DNA of 64,000 nucleotides from Algoriphagus lacus (GTDB lineage Bacteria > Bacteroidota > Bacteroidia > Cytophagales > Cyclobacteriaceae). The stretch spans positions 372,001 to 436,000 of the forward strand of contig NZ_QXML01000001.1 of NCBI RefSeq assembly GCF_003583985.1, read 5' to 3'. Within the stretch, counting starts at the first letter, position 1; each line of letters begins with the position of its first letter. The notes beneath the pieces are model-generated. The model saw only the letters and a list, made by a program, of their open reading frames with translations. It had not been told where the DNA came from and ran no database searches. Made by a program: the position numbers and the translations under genes. Shown piece by piece: positions 60,809-64,000 of this stretch.

Positions 60809-62611
60809 TCAAATTTGTCGAAACTTTACCCAGAAAGTAGATCCTTTTCCTACTGATGAATTGACCCCGATCGATCCGCCCATTGCTTCCATAAATTCTT
60901 TGGAAATCGCCAGTCCCAGACCGGTTCCATTTTCGGAGGATTGATCCAACTTTACAAAGTGTTCAAAGATACGCTCTTGATTTTGTAAGGAAATTCCAGG
61001 CCCAAGATCCGTGACTTCTACTTTGATCCGGTTTGATTCCTGAAATGCTCTGATGGTAATCTGAGAATTGGAGGGGCTATGTCTGATTGCATTGCTGATC
61101 AGGTTATTGAATATCCAGACAACTTTGTGATAGTCACCCGAGATTTGGGGAAGGTTGTCCGGAAATTGACTATTGAGTTGGAGGTTTTTTTCCTTTAGGA
61201 ACAACTCCAATCCCTGAAGTGAATCGGAAATTGAATCAACTACCGAAAACGTCTCCGTTTGGATATTGATATAGCCCTGATCTATTTGAGCCATGTCCAT
61301 GACCTCATTGACCATTCGTTTGATACGCTCCTGATTGGATTTGATGGTGTGGATCAGATCAGTTTGGTCTGAAGTTAGGCTCCCAAATTTGGTGTTTTCC
61401 AGCAGATTGGTGCTTAGCTGTATAGCGGCTAGAGGAGTCTTTAATTCATGAGAAAGCGTGGACATGAACTTCAGTTTTGCTTGATCTTTTTCAGAAAACT
61501 CGGTGATGTCTGTCAAAATCACCAAATGTCCCATCAGTTTTTTTGAGTTTTCTGATTCATCAAATCCGGAGATTTTCATGACCTCCTTTTTGTAAATCCG
61601 TTCTTTATTTCCTTTTAAGATTCGGATTGGGGAGGCCTGGTTTTCTTCCCATTCCTGAACAGGAACAAAGAGGTCCTCTGTGATGGTTTCCATCAGGTTG
61701 TTTACCCGGGCGATTTCCTGAATGTGTCGGCCTTCCACTTGACTTCGCTCCATGTGGATCAGGTCCAGGAGGAGATCATTGCAGAGGATAATGGTTTTGT
61801 TCTCATCGGTCACCAGGATCGCTTCGTTCATTTGATTGACGATCATCGCCAGTCTTTTTTGTTCCCGGATCAGTTTTGAGAAGTTGGACTTCTCGTATTC
61901 TTTAAGTTTGAGGACCATTTTTCGGATGGATTTTGCCAGCCCACCCAATTCATCTTCTTCCTCAAAGGGAATTTCTACGGCATAGTTTCCGGCAGATATT
62001 TCCTTGATGGATTTGGTGAAAAGTTTTATGGGATTGACGATGTAATTCGGCAAGCGTAAGAAAAACAACATCCCGAAGGCTATTCCCGAAACCCCGATTA
62101 TGATCATGTAGGTGACAATCTGCTCCGATTTGGTTTTGGCAATATCACTTTTGGAAAAAATGGATTCTTCGTTGAGCAGGAAAATCGAATCGGTGAGGGT
62201 TTTTATTTTACTGTTTAAAATCCAAAGTTCCTGATCACCTGTTTTTTGGGAGGAAAGCCCCAAAGAAATTTGCTCCAGATACTCATTTACTAGACCTATG
62301 AGGTTTTCGGTAAGGGCTTTTTCGCCCTGTTCGGTGATATTTGCTTTTTGAGAATTTAGCAGCGCAGTGATCTCTGCTGATTTTTTTTCAAATTCTTCCC
62401 TGGTCAACACCTCCCGTACATGCCTCTCCTGAAGCTGATCAATTTGTTGGTTAATTGTCCGCATGTAATCCATCGACCGGTAGTTGTCCTTCAGGACATT
62501 GTCATTATACTCTTTAACCAAGTTCAGATAAAACACCCCGATACCGGCGATGATTATTATTATCCCAAGTAGGAAAAATTGAGAGAGATAAAGTTTTGCT
62601 TTGATTTTCAT
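60809..62611 (-). CDS. membrane sensor histidine kinase (second half of a split KdpD system)
   Basis: The ATG at 62611 gives 600 residues (MKIKAKLYLSQFF); a TTG at 62629 is less likely. Order: membrane helix (about 8-30), helical extracytoplasmic domain (about 35-165), second membrane helix (about 168-188), HAMP (about 190-243), PAS (about 262-370), HisKA (FMSTLSHELKTPLAA), and HATPase with NLISNAIRHSPSN, DLGPGIS and GTGLGLAISKEF. It is a complete kinase. It follows the KdpD sensor gene after 7 bases, and that pairing is the basis for the role in K+ sensing. No response regulator is adjacent. Confidence 0.9.
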   Translation of the reverse strand: MKIKAKLYLSQFFLLGIIIIIAGIGVFYLNLVKEYNDNVLKDNYRSMDYMRTINQQIDQLQERHVREVLTREEFEKKSAEITALLNSQKANITEQGEKALTENLIGLVNEYLEQISLGLSSQKTGDQELWILNSKIKTLTDSIFLLNEESIFSKSDIAKTKSEQIVTYMIIIGVSGIAFGMLFFLRLPNYIVNPIKLFTKSIKEISAGNYAVEIPFEEEDELGGLAKSIRKMVLKLKEYEKSNFSKLIREQKRLAMIVNQMNEAILVTDENKTIILCNDLLLDLIHMERSQVEGRHIQEIARVNNLMETITEDLFVPVQEWEENQASPIRILKGNKERIYKKEVMKISGFDESENSKKLMGHLVILTDITEFSEKDQAKLKFMSTLSHELKTPLAAIQLSTNLLENTKFGSLTSDQTDLIHTIKSNQERIKRMVNEVMDMAQIDQGYINIQTETFSVVDSISDSLQGLELFLKEKNLQLNSQFPDNLPQISGDYHKVVWIFNNLISNAIRHSPSNSQITIRAFQESNRIKVEVTDLGPGISLQNQERIFEHFVKLDQSSENGTGLGLAISKEFMEAMGGSIGVNSSVGKGSTFWVKFRQI

Positions 62612-62618
62612 GGGTAGA

Positions 62619-63737
62619 TCAGAATACAATAATTAGATCAATTTCTTTTCCCTCAATTTTTTTCAAAAGCCCGTCGAGGTAATTTTTTCCTAAGATCATT
62701 CTAATCAAGCCAAAAGAAGGCTTGCCGATCACAATATTAGTGGCTTTTATCTGGTCTGCTATCTGGCAGATTTCCTCAGGGATGTCGTCTCCTTGCCGTC
62801 GGTAGATTTTAGCGCCCAATTCTGTTGCCCATTTTAGGTTTTGTAGCAGTTTCCGTTGTTGGGCGAGATTGATTCGATCGGGATTTTCCTTCCTGCTTTG
62901 CACATAGATTACTGCCCATTTGCCATGGTATCGCTCTGCCAGCCTGGAGGTCTTTCGGATGATTTTTTTTCCGCCTTCATAATTACTGCTGATGCAAGCC
63001 AAAAATATCTCCCGTGCAGCCGAATGGGCAGCTAGGGATTGTAGATCAATTTTTTTCTCTACCTGCATCGCGACCTGCCGCAACGCCAAATCCCTCAATT
63101 GCAGGATGGTTTCGGGTTTGAAAAAATTTTCAAGAGCCTTTCCGATTTTTTCACCTGAGTAGATTTTGCCTTCTTTTAGACGCTTGATCAAGTCGTCCGA
63201 TGGCAAATCAATGTTGACTACTTCGTCGGCATAGGAAAGAATTTTGTCAGGAATACACTCCTGAATTTTGACTTTGGTGAGTTTTTCTACGATGTCGTTG
63301 AGACTTTCCAGGTGCTGGACATTGAAGGCTGTGATTACATTGATTCCTGCTTCGAGCAATTCCATCACATCTTGCCATCGTTTTTGATTTTTTGATCCCG
63401 GAATATTGGAGTGGGCAAGTTCGTCCACAATCACCACTTCCGGTCGGATCCTTAGAATGGTTTCAAGGTCCATTTCCTCCAGATTTTTCCCCTTGTAAAA
63501 AGTCTTTTTACGGGGGATCAAAGGAAGCCCTTTCACCAAGGCCTCCGTCTCAGCGCGCTGGTGGGTTTCAATCAGTCCGATTTTGACTTCTACGCCTGCT
63601 TGAAGTAGCTCTTGTGCTTCCTGAAGCATCCGGTAGCTTTTGCCTACTCCGGCAATCATACCCACATAGACCTTTAGTCTGCCTTTTTTCCGTTTGAATA
63701 TCTGGGAAAGAAAGAAATTTTCCTCTTGTTCGCTCAT
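62619..63737 (-). CDS. kdpD: KdpD N-terminal sensor protein (kinase-less)
   Basis: The 372-residue protein carries the KdpD sensor domain (about 18-225) with the Walker A GMIAGVGKSYRML and the acidic VIVDELAHSN, followed by a universal-stress-like domain (about 250-372: AVIYVQSRKENPD, ATNIVIGKPSFG). The membrane, histidine-kinase and ATPase parts of classical KdpD are missing and are supplied by the downstream HAMP kinase. KdpD senses K+ limitation. The kdpABC genes would lie upstream, beyond the window; the 263 bases upstream (63738-64000) hold no frame, only a weak TCAGT/ACTGA hairpin at 63768-63782. Confidence 0.9.
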   Translation of the reverse strand: MSEQEENFFLSQIFKRKKGRLKVYVGMIAGVGKSYRMLQEAQELLQAGVEVKIGLIETHQRAETEALVKGLPLIPRKKTFYKGKNLEEMDLETILRIRPEVVIVDELAHSNIPGSKNQKRWQDVMELLEAGINVITAFNVQHLESLNDIVEKLTKVKIQECIPDKILSYADEVVNIDLPSDDLIKRLKEGKIYSGEKIGKALENFFKPETILQLRDLALRQVAMQVEKKIDLQSLAAHSAAREIFLACISSNYEGGKKIIRKTSRLAERYHGKWAVIYVQSRKENPDRINLAQQRKLLQNLKWATELGAKIYRRQGDDIPEEICQIADQIKATNIVIGKPSFGLIRMILGKNYLDGLLKKIEGKEIDLIIVF

Positions 63738-64000
63738 AATATGAAGGGTCTTGCAGAATTGAAAAGATCAGTAAAAAACTGACCGTTTTCTAGTTGATTA
63801 GCACTTTGCGTCAACGCCTTGAAATTGGGTTATAGTAACTTTTTCCACTAATTATGGGATTCAGTTCTTCGATTATTAATTCAAATCGATCCCTAATTTT
63901 TGATCGAATCAGGCATTCAGCAGTTTTAATCTTTTCGTTTTTCCACTGACAGAATGAATTCTGAAATGTGCCAGAAATCGATTAGTTTGTTAAGGTTAGC

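Noticed and set aside
1..64000. tRNA, rRNA, CRISPR, insertion sequence, prophage or defence genes
   Set aside because: I scanned for T-arm motifs, regularly spaced repeats, transposase or integrase-like proteins and known defence domains and found none I could support.

Overview
The window reads as chromosomal DNA of a Bacteroidota bacterium of the order Cytophagales, probably an Algoriphagus-like member of the Cyclobacteriaceae. The reasons are a TonB-dependent receptor with an N-terminal carboxypeptidase-regulatory-like domain, a DUF5916 protein, DUF4382 lipoproteins, a MurF-Alr fusion, a KdpD split into two proteins, weak Shine-Dalgarno sequences, and several promoters of the Bacteroidota type (TTG, 18-22 bases, TAnnTTTG). 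The genus is an inference from gene style; no rRNA or other marker is present. I saw no tRNA, rRNA, CRISPR array, transposase, integrase or prophage gene. It looks like ordinary, densely packed core chromosome.

Layout. 1-2.3 kb (minus): the 5' part of a DUF5916 outer-membrane protein, YjbQ and an FAH-family hydrolase. 2.3-5.0 kb (plus): a full promoter, a TPP riboswitch and a TonB-dependent receptor, so a thiamine-controlled outer-membrane uptake locus. 5.2-7.4 kb (minus): a membrane LytTR regulator, a secreted intradiol-dioxygenase-like lipoprotein and a YceI lipoprotein, in one operon. 7.5-11.4 kb (minus): a possible microprotein, an exported amidohydrolase and an exported M14 carboxypeptidase. 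11.4-12.1 kb: three tandem PLDc_N-type mini membrane proteins, the third only 55 residues. 13.1-17.9 kb is an ion-transport block: a CLC protein with fluoride-type motifs, TrkH, TrkA, and a voltage-gated K+ channel with a zinc ribbon. 17.9-22.2 kb (minus): ScpA, a flippase-like protein and MurF-Alr, in one operon with the channel.

22.3-31.4 kb: dxs and a hydrolase; DUF4382-ribD-fRMsr; a second DUF4382 lipoprotein; dGTPase; a tiny lipoprotein; HflX. 31.5-39.4 kb (plus): rfbC, a CpsB-like phosphatase, an epimerase, a TPR protein, phosphosulfolactate synthase, a DUF368/PopT protein, aroE, purU and tag. 39.5-43.5 kb (minus): NhaD, glutamate dehydrogenase and AnmK. 43.5-53.6 kb (plus): a cell-envelope series, coaX, an outer-membrane protein, a TPR protein, lptC, a structured non-coding gap, a small membrane protein, a CNNM/CBS protein and a PpiD/SurA-like isomerase, followed by DUF493, pterin dehydratase, rsmI and an inositol monophosphatase family protein. 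53.6-60.6 kb: an AEC transporter, two unknown small proteins, glyA-tatC-rpiB, an AI-2E family transporter and an S51 lipoprotein. 60.8-63.7 kb (minus): the two halves of a KdpD-like K+ sensor.

Themes. Potassium and ion balance recur (TrkH/TrkA, K+ channel, KdpD pair, NhaD, CLC), as does envelope building (MurF-Alr, PopT, LptC, PpiD, TatC, AnmK). I did not find a clearly new multi-gene defence or mobile system. The most useful leads are the TPP-riboswitch receptor, the likely fluoride-type CLC, the 122-base non-coding insert between lptC and its neighbour, the PLDc_N trio, the LytTR/dioxygenase/YceI operon, and several unannotated micro-ORFs.
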